Assembly (NCBI GenBank): GCA_026410415.1
Contig: JAPMLR010000001.1
Location: 558,001 to 622,000, forward strand
Length of the DNA stretch: 64,000 nt
DNA from: Denitratimonas yunnanensis (SeqCode)
Lineage (GTDB): Bacteria; Pseudomonadota; Gammaproteobacteria; Xanthomonadales; Xanthomonadaceae
Direction: 5' to 3'
A model generated the notes under the pieces. The model had not been told where the DNA came from. It saw nothing but the letters and a program-made list of their open reading frames with translations, and made no database searches. Made by a program: the position numbers and the translations under genes. Positions 18,601-27,978 of the stretch are shown in pieces (the first letter of the stretch is position 1; each line of letters opens with the position of its first letter).

Positions 18601-20106
18601 TTGACCGGTCAGCGTGATGCCCTGTTCGAGCACGACGTTGTGTTCCACATCGGCACTCTGCGGCGAAAGCGATGTGCTCTGCGCGAAATGCCGGTCGGCT
18701 CCGGTGTTCAAGCGATAGCCGCGCCCCGCCTCGATCAACGCGGCGAAGCGGCCTGATGCGTCGATCGACAGACCACGTCCGTAATTGGAGCCATTCGGGA
18801 AAATATGCAGGTATGGCGCCTGCAGTGCACTGCCGCCATCGCTCGTCAGCCTGCCGCGCAGCGCCACGCCACGCACGGGCACGATGTCGCGTACGGTATC
18901 AGCAACGTAAGGCCCCAGCCTGAGTGGCTCCAGCAGGAAGGGACTGGGCAGGCTGCCCGCGGAAACCGTCACCTCTTCGTCGGGTGGAATCGCAAAGCTG
19001 TAGGCACCGTTGGCCGCGAGCCAGTCATAGCTGTAAACATTGCGGCCCCTGCGTTGATAGGACACGTACATCGGATGGGTATTCGTCGCGATGGACGCAC
19101 CCGGCATGACGACCCGGCCGCTGAGCTGGATGCCCCGCTCCAGACGGTACTCTCGCGATGCGGTGTTCGTGATGCCCGGATCAGTGAAAACATCGGCAAT
19201 CCAAGGCGCGAAAGGAAAAGCCAAGATCGTCAGCGGACGTCCGGATTCGACCTGTGCAGTGAAGCGCCCCTGCGCATCGACGTTATGGACAGTGGCAGCA
19301 ACACCATCCTCCACCTGGACATGGAATGTTCTCCCTGGCACGCCCCCGGAAGAGTCGAGGATGCGCCCATTCAGCGTGACCTTGGCTTTGGGCGGAGCCA
19401 CGGCATCCTGTGTCGCGGCTTTGGTCGGTGTGTCGGCTTTGGCTCCTGAATCCCGGTCCGGCGCGACCTCCACCCCCGGAGCATGATCGGGAACCGCAAC
19501 ACAGGGCTGGCCGGACCCTGCCAACTCCGGAATGAAACGCATGCCCGGCCCTTTGCAGTTCTCCGGGAGAAGGGGGATTCCCAAGCTCCGTTGCTGCAGG
19601 ATCGTTTGTTGACGTGCAATGTATCCGCTGGCCCTGGCCTGGTCTTCTTCGTCGGATGGCGCGGCCTTGGGCGTGGCATCGAGCCATTGCATGAACGATT
19701 CACGTTCACGCCGTGCGTTTTCCGCAAATGCCGCATCCAGATACACACTGAAACGTGTCTTCCCGTCGGCGTCACGCAAACGCAACAAGGCTTCACCCGC
19801 AGGCACCGGCACCCGGAACGCGATCAGCAGAGGCTGTCCTTGCGGCATGCCCAGTGTCAACGCATCCGGTGACGGAACCTGACCGGACCATAGCGCCGTG
19901 TCGGCCGGGTCGACCAATTCCACGCGCCACGCTGCACGTCCAGACAGTGACGTGACCGGTTCGAAGCGCGGCAAGGCGGTGACACGATCGAGCGTGATGT
20001 CCTGGCCCTGCACCTGCAGGCTGACAAGGTATCCCCCACGTTGGGATTCGCTTCCGAATGCAGTCAACACCCACGACATGAGCAACAACAACAAACCATG
20101 ACGCAT
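15667..20106 (-). CDS. Giant secreted M64-family metallopeptidase with regulatory-like and tandem C-terminal domains
   Basis: A 1479-residue exported protein. The ATG at 20106 follows AAAGGAGG at ideal spacing and starts the signal peptide MRHGLLLLLMSWVLTAFGS; the frame opens further upstream without a ribosome site. Residues about 240-860 contain repeated beta-sandwich blocks resembling carboxypeptidase regulatory-like domains (GIQLSGRVV, GVALRGRLT, GITLTGQVR). The catalytic domain starts at HDILFIGDGFT near 890 and has the zinc motif HEFGHKVGELADEY (His1088, Glu1089, His1092), the IgA-peptidase M64 signature. Between these, residues 890-960 carry three acidic calcium-type loops (DRNGNGVWD, DLNQNGVWD, DLNGDGALN). 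Three related modules of about 90 residues close the protein (1200-1479), each with paired Cys and a K/R-V-x-W-x-V strand. It is divergent from the subtilase gene. Confidence 0.9.
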   Translation of the reverse strand: MRHGLLLLLMSWVLTAFGSESQRGGYLVSLQVQGQDITLDRVTALPRFEPVTSLSGRAAWRVELVDPADTALWSGQVPSPDALTLGMPQGQPLLIAFRVPVPAGEALLRLRDADGKTRFSVYLDAAFAENARRERESFMQWLDATPKAAPSDEEDQARASGYIARQQTILQQRSLGIPLLPENCKGPGMRFIPELAGSGQPCVAVPDHAPGVEVAPDRDSGAKADTPTKAATQDAVAPPKAKVTLNGRILDSSGGVPGRTFHVQVEDGVAATVHNVDAQGRFTAQVESGRPLTILAFPFAPWIADVFTDPGITNTASREYRLERGIQLSGRVVMPGASIATNTHPMYVSYQRRGRNVYSYDWLAANGAYSFAIPPDEEVTVSAGSLPSPFLLEPLRLGPYVADTVRDIVPVRGVALRGRLTSDGGSALQAPYLHIFPNGSNYGRGLSIDASGRFAALIEAGRGYRLNTGADRHFAQSTSLSPQSADVEHNVVLEQGITLTGQVRERAGGPVVADAVVRVMDINGTGLPSSNSASSGFSSLLRRETRHIVEAGRNTEIWPAPVVVDSGNTDLTRNLYVPLRHAISVSLKAPDAQPLAYGRVEFWQDDKFLIAAHANAQGTASLTLPAGQYTVRIRPNAQGYRGNDYLNLHLYGHGIAPKTFTVSGPMSLELKLVASQIAKMTLESAWVAGDTRHFRGRWFELLSGSTVVATSRNPGNHATSAQGVRVVADLHVPNGRTYRVRMHTPGLPSWTSEAFTAREGGVVTIGLSPSSASVRWKGKTRNAAGQAVSAIPYVAYDQGQNAFDWGNSGADGGFDLPACDGCTYWFGAPADGNALGHYETLSTVTGSFTRDVTFTQVLDFEPQVSEDRRLQRLWGAPEGERHDILFIGDGFTSRNETFTDRNGNGVWDGVLYYDLNQNGVWDSSEPYATYGNAPSPTPGSDASVNNEPFNDLNGDGALNIGEAQIFFRNARDYLRAVLAFDYWREHRHLFRAWTYLAYSEQAGTSVDVPGSGRVVSRDTLLGAAVETGRWLLSVDYSRASQLAAEVLPSFDTVVVLINQPIPVGRANSFILANAGPIAGSPNTATPAHEFGHKVGELADEYDEFPDPLLGATPWGNHMSRSLDRRVVPWRDLLPGGFSTQQPTAPGATGIGLYEGGAYQSSGVYRSTFHSTMRYNSPRFSPHQRALMDQRIQPLLAGRGLLTIASVKQCDGTGLARARLRWDVRGTGVKRIQIRSGSLAGSAFASSSILNSAATTGKWARDGSRFFLLDADTGALLDIAEASVTTAGCPTRFVAFDPSPAMTCSSDLKAATRVYWNVTANTPEKLRLTLEDGGSTRHFFPASRRGSMEVLVGKGAKVRLRNHANGAEHASATLDVNALGCDKVTFTATPNPIRDCDGDGKGIARVAWDVTRLSNRSIDIRLRTIDGTRWYGGGPRGSRETGNWLLNNDKLFLIDRQSGTVLGEQTIRVVAGTPAACPAN

Positions 20107-20252
20107 GCCCCCCCTCCTTTCTATCCGTGTATTCCTGTGTCCCGCCGGCATGGTAACGCCATTCCATAACTGTCAGACTTGAGCATGCGCGGACGCCTCC
20201 GGGATTTCATGTCGCCGCGTGCATCCCCTCCGGTTCTCATGGAAGTCACCCC
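20107..20252. promoter_or_regulatory. Shared divergent control region of the two protease genes
   Basis: These 146 bases separate the start codons of the minus-strand M64 peptidase and the plus-strand subtilase, so both promoters must lie here. A small inverted repeat, ATGG-TAACG-CCAT, is visible near 20145-20157. No consensus -35/-10 pair is clear on either strand. Co-regulation is inferred from the arrangement only. Confidence 0.4.
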
Positions 20253-23195
20253 ATGCTCTCTTCCGTTCCATTCTTTCGCCTCTCCCGTGGCCTCCTTGGC
20301 TGTGTCTTGTTGCTCACCAATCTGGGGAGTGGCCGAGCGCATGCAGCCGATGAAATTTCGCCCGAAACACGCGCAGCGCTGGCCGATCGTGTTCTTTTCA
20401 ATGCCGGCCGCACCGGCGAGGCCTTCGACAGCTACATCGTCTATTACCGTGACGACGCGGCCCCGGGGGACGAGAAATCCGCCGCAGCCACGCGGACACG
20501 CTCGAAAATCGACGCGGATCTGTCACGCACAAGCAAGGCAGTCGGCTTCGGCGCACGGCACGAGCGACGCTTGGCGACCGGCGGACATTTGATCCGCCTG
20601 GACACCGGCAAGAAACTGACGGGTGCCGCCTCCGACCTTTTCATGGCGGAGCTGGCGGTCAACCCGGATATCGTGGCGATCGAGCCCAATGCGCTCCAGA
20701 CGATACGCCTGATCCCCAACGACCCACACTTCCAGCGGCTCCAGTGGGGCCTCAATGGCGCGCAGGGCGGCATCAACGCGCCGACGGCGTGGGATCTCGC
20801 CACAGGCAATGGCGTGGTGATCGCCATCGTGGACACCGGCAGCACACCCCATCCCGATCTCAACAACCAGACCATTGCAGGCTACGACTTCATCACCGAT
20901 CCGGAGCGGTCGCGTGATGGGGGCGGCCGCGACGCCGATCCCAACGATGAAGGCGACTGGTTCGAGGAAGGCGATTGTCCTTCCAGTGCCGACGAACGCC
21001 GGAATTCGAGCTGGCATGGCACCCATGTCGCAGGTATCGCGGCAGCGCAGGCCAACAACGGCATCGGTGTGGCGGGTACGGCGTTCGGTGCCAAAGTCCA
21101 GCACGTCCGCGCTCTTGGCCGCTGCGGCGGCAGCGTCGTGGATATCGCCGAAGCCATCATCTGGGCCAGCGGTGGCAACGTTGCCGGCGTGCCGGCCAAC
21201 ACCACGCCGGCCAAGGTCATCAACCTGAGCCTGGGGGGCGAAGGTGCCTGCGGCCTGACGTACCAGAACGCCATCAACCAGGCTCGGAACCGTGGCTCGG
21301 TGGTGATCGTTTCGGCCGGCAACGAGAACATGCCGGCGGCCGATTCGCGCCCTGCCAACTGCACCGGCGTGGTCACCGTGGCGGCGAACAACAAGACCGG
21401 TGGGCGTGCGTCCTACTCCAACTTCGGCCCCGCCGTGGATGTGGCCGCTCCCGGCGGCGACTGTGAGGGTGCATGCCGTGACGATCCTTCGGGAATGATC
21501 CTGTCAACGCTCAACGACGGCACCACCACGCAAGGCACCACTCCCGGCTACTACTACAGCAACGGAACCTCCATGGCCGCACCGTTCGTCTCCGGCGTGG
21601 CGGCGCTGATGTTCTCGAAGAAGCCTTCGCTCACGCCGACCCAGGTGGAAAACCATCTCCGGGACACCGCCCGCCCCTTCCCGGGCATGTGCGCGGATGG
21701 TTGCGGCACCGGTATCGTCGATGCCGCAGCCGCAGTGCGGGCCGCCGAAAGCGGCACCATATCGCAGTACCCGATCTCGATCGCCCGAACCGGCAATGGC
21801 CCCGGGACCATCACCAGTTCCCCGGCCGGGATCAACTGCGGCAGCAGCTGCGCAGCCCGATTCAATGCCAACGCCACCGTCACGCTGACCGCAAGCTCGG
21901 CGAGCGGCAGCCGGTTCGTCGGTTGGTCTGGCGCCTGCAGCGGCAGTTCGACCACCTGCACGCTCACCGCCAACCGGGCCCACGCCGCGCAAGCCCGCTT
22001 CGATGTTCCCGTCACGCGGCTGAGCAGCCCGTCGGTCCTGAACGATGTTTCGTCGTCCGGTGGCGCGCTGATGTATTCGCTGACCGTCCCCACCGGCTCC
22101 ACCGCGCTGCTGTTCCGCATCAGCGGTGGCAGTGGCGACGCGGATCTCTATGTGCGCCGTGGCGCCCAGCCCACGACCACCGACTATGACTGCCGGCCTT
22201 ATCGGGTGGGCAACTCGGAAACTTGCCAATTCTCGGCCACGATGTCCGGCACCTGGTATGCGATGCTCGTGGGCGATCCGTCATTCTCCGGCGTGAAACT
22301 CGAAGCCCGCTATGCCTCCGGCCCCAGTGGCGGCCGAACGTTGTCCAACAACGTCCCGATCGAAGCCATCAGCGCACAGAAAGGTGGCGCACGCTATTAC
22401 AAGATCCAGGTGCCTGCGAGCGCCTCGCGCCTGAGAATCCAGACGCAGGGCGACAATGGCGATCTCGATCTTTACGTGCGGCGCGGCGGAACGGGTGGCG
22501 GCGTGCCGCAACTCGGACTGTTCGACTGGGTCTCGGGCTGGTGGGACAGCAACGAATACATCCGGCTCGACGAGCCCACGCCGGCGATGTACTACGTCAT
22601 GCTGCATGCCTACGAGGCATTCGAAGAGGTCCGTCTGCTGGCGCGTTACACGAATGCGACCATCCGCTACACCGGCCTTGGTGCAGGAAGCGTTCGCCTG
22701 AAGCGCAGCGCCGGCAGCGAGGAGGCGCCTCGCTGCACCGCCTTCCCCTGCGAATCGTCGCTCAAGAATGCCTCGTATGACCTGATCGCCACGCCATCCA
22801 CCGGCTCGCGGTTTGCCGGCTGGACCCCGAGCCAGTGCGACAGCATCGTCAACGGCAATTGCCGGATTCGGCCCAATACCCGAGCCAGGGATGTCACCGT
22901 GAACTTCACTCGGAACAGCGCGGATAGTCCCACGCTGACTGTTTCGAAGTCGGGCAATGGAGATGGCACGGTCCGGATCCGGCGTGTTTCCACGGGTACC
23001 GACTACGGCGTTTGTGAGTCGTTCCCCTGCCGTGCCGGTCCACCCAACGCGATCCACGAACTGATTGCCGAGCCGCGCCCCGGCTCGCGCTTCACGAACT
23101 GGAACGCAGCCCAGTGCGACAGCATCGTCGCTGGCAAGTGCCGGATACAGATCAACCGGCCGGTTCAAGTCACGGCGACGTTCCAGCCCGAGTGA
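20253..23195 (+). CDS. Secreted subtilisin-like (S8) serine protease with PPC and InlB-like repeats
   Basis: A 980-residue exported subtilase. The signal peptide ends near residue 32 (GRAHA before ADEI). A propeptide-like region spans about 55-150, including [10 protein letters not shown] and [10 protein letters not shown]. The S8 domain has the full triad: Asp194 in IVDTGS, His255 in HGTHVAG and Ser440 in GTSMAAP. The C-terminal half starts with an InlB-B-like repeat ([18 protein letters not shown]...FVGWSG). Two PPC beta-jellyroll domains with the DADLYVRRG / DLDLYVRRG motif follow, at about 590-690 and 695-795. Two more InlB-like repeats end in RFAGW and RFTNW. PPC domains are typically removed after export by type II secretion; no such genes are in the window. 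It probably acts with the divergent M64 peptidase in extracellular protein degradation. Confidence 0.95.
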   Translation: MLSSVPFFRLSRGLLGCVLLLTNLGSGRAHAADEISPETRAALADRVLFNAGRTGEAFDSYIVYYRDDAAPGDEKSAAATRTRSKIDADLSRTSKAVGFGARHERRLATGGHLIRLDTGKKLTGAASDLFMAELAVNPDIVAIEPNALQTIRLIPNDPHFQRLQWGLNGAQGGINAPTAWDLATGNGVVIAIVDTGSTPHPDLNNQTIAGYDFITDPERSRDGGGRDADPNDEGDWFEEGDCPSSADERRNSSWHGTHVAGIAAAQANNGIGVAGTAFGAKVQHVRALGRCGGSVVDIAEAIIWASGGNVAGVPANTTPAKVINLSLGGEGACGLTYQNAINQARNRGSVVIVSAGNENMPAADSRPANCTGVVTVAANNKTGGRASYSNFGPAVDVAAPGGDCEGACRDDPSGMILSTLNDGTTTQGTTPGYYYSNGTSMAAPFVSGVAALMFSKKPSLTPTQVENHLRDTARPFPGMCADGCGTGIVDAAAAVRAAESGTISQYPISIARTGNGPGTITSSPAGINCGSSCAARFNANATVTLTASSASGSRFVGWSGACSGSSTTCTLTANRAHAAQARFDVPVTRLSSPSVLNDVSSSGGALMYSLTVPTGSTALLFRISGGSGDADLYVRRGAQPTTTDYDCRPYRVGNSETCQFSATMSGTWYAMLVGDPSFSGVKLEARYASGPSGGRTLSNNVPIEAISAQKGGARYYKIQVPASASRLRIQTQGDNGDLDLYVRRGGTGGGVPQLGLFDWVSGWWDSNEYIRLDEPTPAMYYVMLHAYEAFEEVRLLARYTNATIRYTGLGAGSVRLKRSAGSEEAPRCTAFPCESSLKNASYDLIATPSTGSRFAGWTPSQCDSIVNGNCRIRPNTRARDVTVNFTRNSADSPTLTVSKSGNGDGTVRIRRVSTGTDYGVCESFPCRAGPPNAIHELIAEPRPGSRFTNWNAAQCDSIVAGKCRIQINRPVQVTATFQPE

Positions 23196-23207
23196 ACCCC
23201 TCGTCTC

Positions 23208-23233
23208 GCCCGGGACCGGATACGGTCCCGGGC
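23208..23233. terminator. Perfect 11-bp hairpin between subtilase and relA
   Basis: Arms 23208-23218 and 23223-23233 are perfectly complementary and closed by a four-base loop GATA. The element occupies the gap between two convergent genes. Neither strand has a T-tract after the stem, so it may terminate with help from Rho or protect 3' ends. The position supports a bidirectional transcript boundary. Confidence 0.6.
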
Positions 23234-23256
23234 AAACCTGGATCAGGCTGCAAGGG

Positions 23257-25389
23257 TTACAGTCTGCGGGCTTCCAGCACCGCCGGCACACCTTCGATCT
23301 TCGCCAGCAACTGGCCCAGCTGTTCGAAATCACCCACCTTCAGGGTGAATCGCAATTCCGCGCGATTGGTGGCTTCATCCACACGTGTCGCCACGGAAAG
23401 AATGTGGATGTTGCTCGAACCGATGACCGTGGTCAGGTCCTTGAGCAGCCACTTCCGATCCCACGCGCGCACCACGATATCCACACTGTAGCTCTGCCCC
23501 CCTTCGCGCCCCCACTCCACCGGCAGGATGCGCTCGGGAGAACGCGCAACCAAGGACTGGAGGGCCGAGCAATTGGCCCGATGCACCGTCACGCCACGGC
23601 CCCGGGTCAGGTACCCCAAGATGGCATCGCCCGCGACTGGTTGGCAGCAACGCGCCAGTTGCACCATCAGATTGCCGACCCCTTCGATCATGAAGCCCTT
23701 GGCGGGCTTGGGAGGCTTGGCCAAAGCCCCGCCCAATCCGAGATGGCGCGCCCCGGCATTCGTTTCATCCGGCGATTGACCCGCCTCATGCAAAGCGCGC
23801 GCGACCTGGCTGCAGCCAACGTCACCGAGCGCCACCGCCACGTACAAATCCTCCAGTTTGGTCAGGCGAAGCTTGCTCAGCGCCAGGGACAGGTCCATCT
23901 GGTGCAGCCCTACGCGCTTGAGCTCTTTCTCCAGCAGCTCACGACCTGCCTGAAGGTTTCGCGAGTAATCCAGCTTGTGAAACCAGGCACGCACCTTGTC
24001 GCGTGAACGCGCGCTGGCGAGGTAACCACCGCCGGTCGCCAACCAGTCGCGACGTGGCTCAGCCGTCTTGCCGGTGAGGATCTCCACACGCTGACCACTG
24101 GACACTTGGTATGTCAGCGGAACGATGCGGCCATTCACTTTGGCTCCACGACAGCGATGCCCGACCTCGGTATGAACGTGATAGGCAAAATCGAGGACCG
24201 TCGCCCCTCGGGGCAAATCGATGACCTGCCCTTGCGGCGTGAGCACATAGACCCGATCCTCGATCAGCTCGGTGGAGAGGCCCGCCAACAGTGGCGCATC
24301 ACCCTCGTCTTCCTTGCTGCTGTCGAGCAGTTGCCGCATCCAGGCGATCTTGCGCTCGAACTCCGAATCGCTGGATCCACCCTCCTTGTAGCGCCAGTGG
24401 GCTGCCACGCCGAGCTCGGCGTGCTCATGCATTTCGACCGTGCGGATCTGGATTTCCAGCGACTTCCCGTACGGGCCGATCACCACCGTGTGCAACGAGC
24501 GGTAATTGTTGGCCTTGGGATTGGCGATGTAATCGTCGAACTCGCTCGGGATCGGTGACCACAGCCCATGCACGATGCCAAGCACCGTGTAGCAGGCAGC
24601 CAGGTCATCCACCAGAACGCGCACGGCGCGAATGTCGTGGAGATCGTCGAAGGCCAGTTTTTTCTTCTGCATCTTTTTCCAGATGCTGAAGATGTGCTTC
24701 GGCCTTCCAGCCACATCGGCATGCACTCCGGCACGCTCCAAGGCTTCACGCAGCACGCGCTTGGCCTCTTCGATGAAGCGTTCCCTGTCACCCCGTTTTT
24801 CGGCCAGGAGCGCGGCGACGCGACGGTAGGTATCGGGCTGGAGGATCCGGAACACCAGATCCTCCATCTCCCACTTGAACTGCCAGATTCCCAGGCGATT
24901 GGCGAGAGGCGCATGAATGTCCGCGGAAATTTGCGCCAGCCGTTGCCTCGCATCCGGGTCGAGGTCGGAGGCAAGGCGCAATTGCACCAACTGACGCGCC
25001 AGCAGGATCAGCACCACGCGCAGGTCGCGCACGATCGACAGCAGCAACCGGCGCAAGCCTTCGGTGCCCGATCGTACGCCGCGCTCGCCGTAGATCGACC
25101 AGACCTTCTCCGCCTCTCGCTGCCCTTCGATCAGAACCGATGGCACCTGCTCCGCCGGCCACTGCCCGGAAGGGTCGCAAACGTAAAGGATGGCGGCAGA
25201 CAACGTTGCGGAATCAGCGCCGAGTTCATCCAGCACGGCGAGTGTCTGCACCACTTCATGCTCGGCCTCTCGTGGCAATGGCTTCGCGGCAAGCGCGTCG
25301 GAGACGACAGGAAACAACGGTGCGTTGACCCTGCGTGCGCTGGCAAGCCACTCATCCAATGTCTCCAATTGCTTGCGACTCGCACCCAT
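23257..25389 (-). CDS. relA: GTP pyrophosphokinase RelA, (p)ppGpp synthetase I
   Basis: A 710-residue long RSH protein that makes (p)ppGpp from GTP/GDP and ATP on stalled ribosomes. The N-terminal hydrolase domain is degenerate: the HDxxED metal site is absent and the region reads YVCDPSGQW, as in synthetase-only RelA of gammaproteobacteria. The synthetase domain is intact, with the catalytic stretch EFDDYIANPKANNYRSLHTV and IQIRTVEMHEHAELGVAAHW. TGS (DRVYVLTPQGQVIDLPRG), a zinc-finger/RIS domain with RCCQPV, and a C-terminal ACT domain follow. It is about 30 residues shorter than E. coli RelA, all at the N-terminus. The ATG at 25389 has no good ribosome site, and a terminator-like hairpin plus a structured element lie just upstream, suggesting leader regulation. 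Confidence 0.97.
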   Translation of the reverse strand: MGASRKQLETLDEWLASARRVNAPLFPVVSDALAAKPLPREAEHEVVQTLAVLDELGADSATLSAAILYVCDPSGQWPAEQVPSVLIEGQREAEKVWSIYGERGVRSGTEGLRRLLLSIVRDLRVVLILLARQLVQLRLASDLDPDARQRLAQISADIHAPLANRLGIWQFKWEMEDLVFRILQPDTYRRVAALLAEKRGDRERFIEEAKRVLREALERAGVHADVAGRPKHIFSIWKKMQKKKLAFDDLHDIRAVRVLVDDLAACYTVLGIVHGLWSPIPSEFDDYIANPKANNYRSLHTVVIGPYGKSLEIQIRTVEMHEHAELGVAAHWRYKEGGSSDSEFERKIAWMRQLLDSSKEDEGDAPLLAGLSTELIEDRVYVLTPQGQVIDLPRGATVLDFAYHVHTEVGHRCRGAKVNGRIVPLTYQVSSGQRVEILTGKTAEPRRDWLATGGGYLASARSRDKVRAWFHKLDYSRNLQAGRELLEKELKRVGLHQMDLSLALSKLRLTKLEDLYVAVALGDVGCSQVARALHEAGQSPDETNAGARHLGLGGALAKPPKPAKGFMIEGVGNLMVQLARCCQPVAGDAILGYLTRGRGVTVHRANCSALQSLVARSPERILPVEWGREGGQSYSVDIVVRAWDRKWLLKDLTTVIGSSNIHILSVATRVDEATNRAELRFTLKVGDFEQLGQLLAKIEGVPAVLEARRL

Positions 25390-25413
25390 GACAACGAGTT
25401 GACCCCAAAAGAA

Positions 25414-25437
25414 GACGCCGGAGCAAGCCCCGGCGTC
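25414..25437 (-). terminator. Terminator-like hairpin upstream of relA
   Basis: Read on the minus strand, an 8-bp GC stem (arms 25430-25437 and 25414-25421) is followed by TTCTTTTGG. It lies 24 bases before the relA ATG. It can end the transcript of the upstream secreted-protein gene, act as an attenuator for relA, or both. Confidence 0.75.
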
Positions 25438-25474
25438 GCATGGTTACATGGCGTTTCGACTGCCGCTCCGAACT

Positions 25475-25556
25475 CATGTCTCACAGTCCTCGATGAAGGA
25501 CTTTCCCCTGTCCATCCTTGCGGGATGAAAAGTCGGCTCAAAGCCGGTGAGACATG
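25475..25556 (-). ncRNA. Four-way-junction (cloverleaf-like) structured element in the relA leader
   Basis: An 82-base segment folds into a closed four-way junction. A 10-bp perfect closing stem pairs 25475-25484 with 25547-25556. Inside are three hairpins: 25485-25490 with 25497-25502, 25513-25517 with 25523-25527, and 25534-25538 with 25542-25546. The first and last hairpins abut the closing stem with no spacer, which favours coaxial stacking. The fold is possible on either strand. On the minus strand it lies between the stop of the secreted-protein gene and the terminator before relA, the layout of an aptamer followed by an expression platform. It is not tRNA: there is no CCA end, no T-loop and no anticodon-like loop. 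I recognise no known riboswitch class. A mobile repeat or a plain 3'-UTR structure are alternatives. Confidence 0.5.
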
Positions 25557-25575
25557 ATGTCGGGCAGTCGACGCC

Positions 25576-27843
25576 TTAATAAACGCCCAGGTGGAAGGTG
25601 GTCTCGTCAAAAAGACCGAAGGGATCGGTCGCCCGGACGGTGATCGTGTACAGCGCCTCGGTACCAACCTCAGGCGCACCATGGATTCTCACTCCCGCCT
25701 CGTAATCCACACCATCCGGCAATCCGGAAACAGTGATTTCAAGGGCGTCCTCATCTTCATCGGTAAAAACAGCCAGCAACTCGGCTTCCGTATAAACCGT
25801 CACAACCGTGCCGACGAAAGCGACATCGTTGCCCAACACGCCTGTCGCCACCGGAGCCACATTCTCTGCATTCACCGTCCATACGAACGAATCGGAAATC
25901 GTGCCGCCCTGCTGATCGTCGGCTGTAATGGTGATGGTGTATGGGCTACCCACCGCTGCCGTCTGGCTGAGGGTTCCACTGATCAGGCCAGTGTTGGGCT
26001 CCAGCACAACGCCAGGCGGCAACGTACCCGGGGGTACCGAGAAAATAAGCTCATCGCCCGGATCCGAATCCTCGAAGGCCGTCGCAACACTGAATCCAGT
26101 GATCGTGTTGCCCTCGCCATCAATCCTGTCCTCCAGCGGCGTGCTGCTCACGACCGGATCCTGATTGACGTTATGCACGGTAATGATGAACGTCTGCGAG
26201 GCAGTCGGCGGCGTGCCGCTGTTGGTGGCAGTCACGGTGATCGAGTAGGTGCCTGCCGAGGCGTTGCTGAGCGGACCCGTGCTCAGGATCATCTTGGCTG
26301 CGGCACTGAAGAACAAACCATCCGGCAAGGCATCTCCGGAACGGCTGAGCGTGAAGGCATCGCCTTCGATATCCTCGAAAGCATTGGACAGGTCGATCAC
26401 GATATTATCGTCACCCTCGTAGTATTCGACCGGCGGCAACAGATCCTTCACGCGCGGCCCATCGTCTACCGCCGTGACGGTGATCGAAACCGTCGCCGGT
26501 GCACTCGACGTCGTTCCGTCGTTGGCCGTGTAGGTAAAGCTGTCGGAGCCGAAGTAATCAGCCGCCGGAGTGTAGGTCAGGTTCGGTGCGACACCGCTGA
26601 GACTGCCATGCGACGGGCCGTTCGCCACCTGGAAGGTGAGCGGGTCGCCTTCCGGATCGCTGCCGGTCAGCACAATGCCAATCGGCGTGTCCTCGAGCGT
26701 GGTCACGGATTTGCCGTCAGCCGTCGGCGAGAAGTTCTCGACCACCTTGATCCGCAGGCTGCGGCTGTTGTCGGCGTGGTCCACCTCGACAGAGACATCG
26801 GGCGCGGAGAACGCCGCTAGCTGGATCAGCGCCAGAGACTGATTCGCACCGACGTCGCTGCTGCACGAGCGACGAACCAGGGTGTATTCGCGATGTGTAT
26901 TCGGCAACAAATCTCCGACGTTCTCGGCGAACCTGTCGCTCACTGGAGAATTGCCGCAATCGAGCGTATCGCCCCTGCCGGTGCTACATGGAAGGCCCTG
27001 GTCCGTGGTGCATTCCACGCGCCTCACCGTCGGCCCCATCAGCGCACCGACAGTCGGCACGAACTCCCGGATGCGTACATCGTAGGCGGGGGTTGTGCCC
27101 GTGTTTTCGACGCGCACCTTGAACTCCACATCGGAACCGTCCGCCTGCGCCTGGTTGAGGACATCGGAGGTCAATGGAACACCTTGCGCATCCAGGAACG
27201 TCACCCGCAGGTTCGATTCCGATTCCAGGCCATCGGCGAACAAGGCATCCTCATCCGGCTCGACACCACCGGACGCCGCGTTCGGGGCCAGTCCGGCATA
27301 GCAGGCAAGCCACGGCGTGCTGGCATCGGCCCGCTGCGGCACCAGTGCGCCGCTGTTGAGGTTGTAGTCGAGCGCAGTGATGCCGACGACCGGGCCGATC
27401 ATGTCCTGATCGTTGGCGTCCTTGATGACAAGGCTCCAGGTGGCGGTGCCGGCACCGGAGTAATAGTCCTCGCACAAGGCCGGCTCCAGCAGCGGAACGG
27501 TCAGCGTCGGGGTGGTTGTACCCAGATTGTTGTAGGTGGCCTCGCCGGATAGCGGCAGGGTGGTGCCACCCAATTGCACCGCCAACTTTGCCGGCGTGAC
27601 CGGCACGCAGCCAGCCTGAGTCAGTTGCCCGGGAAACTCCAGCACGCCCAAGCGATCAATGGATGTGACGTCGAACCAGCCATAGTCGACGTTGAAGCCC
27701 GCAGTACAAAGGCGATCCGCGGGAGCGGTCTGCGCCATTGCCGGCAGGGTCGTCACGCCCAACATCAAGCCCAGTGCCGTGATCCATCTTGCGTTCATGC
27801 CGCTCCGAGTTTTCCGGGTGGAACCGTTTGCCGCCTTCATCAT
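25576..27843 (-). CDS. Secreted protein with paralogous N-domain and Ig/cadherin-like repeats
   Basis: A 755-residue exported protein. The start at 27843 (MMKAANGST) is supported by AAGGAG eight bases upstream; a longer frame to 27903 has none. The signal peptide runs to about residue 39 (MAQ before TAPADRLC). Residues 40-370 are homologous to the protein encoded next at 28059-29159: both share DRLCTAGFN-DYGWFDV, EPALCEDY, and a conserved-repeat (DUF11-like) segment with the pattern VRIREFVP. After about 372 come at least four extracellular beta-sandwich repeats: a cadherin-like block with the motif GSDPEGDPLTF and YFGSDSFTYTANDG, then putative-Ig/CADG repeats (SGTLSQTAAVGSPYTITITADD). Calcium-type acidic motifs recur. 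It probably works on the cell surface or outside as an adhesin or matrix protein; no enzyme motif is seen. Confidence 0.85.
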   Translation of the reverse strand: MMKAANGSTRKTRSGMNARWITALGLMLGVTTLPAMAQTAPADRLCTAGFNVDYGWFDVTSIDRLGVLEFPGQLTQAGCVPVTPAKLAVQLGGTTLPLSGEATYNNLGTTTPTLTVPLLEPALCEDYYSGAGTATWSLVIKDANDQDMIGPVVGITALDYNLNSGALVPQRADASTPWLACYAGLAPNAASGGVEPDEDALFADGLESESNLRVTFLDAQGVPLTSDVLNQAQADGSDVEFKVRVENTGTTPAYDVRIREFVPTVGALMGPTVRRVECTTDQGLPCSTGRGDTLDCGNSPVSDRFAENVGDLLPNTHREYTLVRRSCSSDVGANQSLALIQLAAFSAPDVSVEVDHADNSRSLRIKVVENFSPTADGKSVTTLEDTPIGIVLTGSDPEGDPLTFQVANGPSHGSLSGVAPNLTYTPAADYFGSDSFTYTANDGTTSSAPATVSITVTAVDDGPRVKDLLPPVEYYEGDDNIVIDLSNAFEDIEGDAFTLSRSGDALPDGLFFSAAAKMILSTGPLSNASAGTYSITVTATNSGTPPTASQTFIITVHNVNQDPVVSSTPLEDRIDGEGNTITGFSVATAFEDSDPGDELIFSVPPGTLPPGVVLEPNTGLISGTLSQTAAVGSPYTITITADDQQGGTISDSFVWTVNAENVAPVATGVLGNDVAFVGTVVTVYTEAELLAVFTDEDEDALEITVSGLPDGVDYEAGVRIHGAPEVGTEALYTITVRATDPFGLFDETTFHLGVY

Positions 27844-27978
27844 GCTGTCACTCCTTTGACTTGAGGCACCGGCATTCCGGCCCCCGTGATCCCCCGAATC
27901 CATCCACCGCCTGCGATACGCCCGTCAACAAGGACCGAAAACGCACTCGCAAAATTCATGGACGCAGCTATCCTTTTG

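Noticed and set aside
25475..25556. A tRNA gene in the relA leader
   Set aside because: The cloverleaf has four stems but no T-loop consensus, no anticodon loop of seven bases and no CCA or discriminator arrangement.
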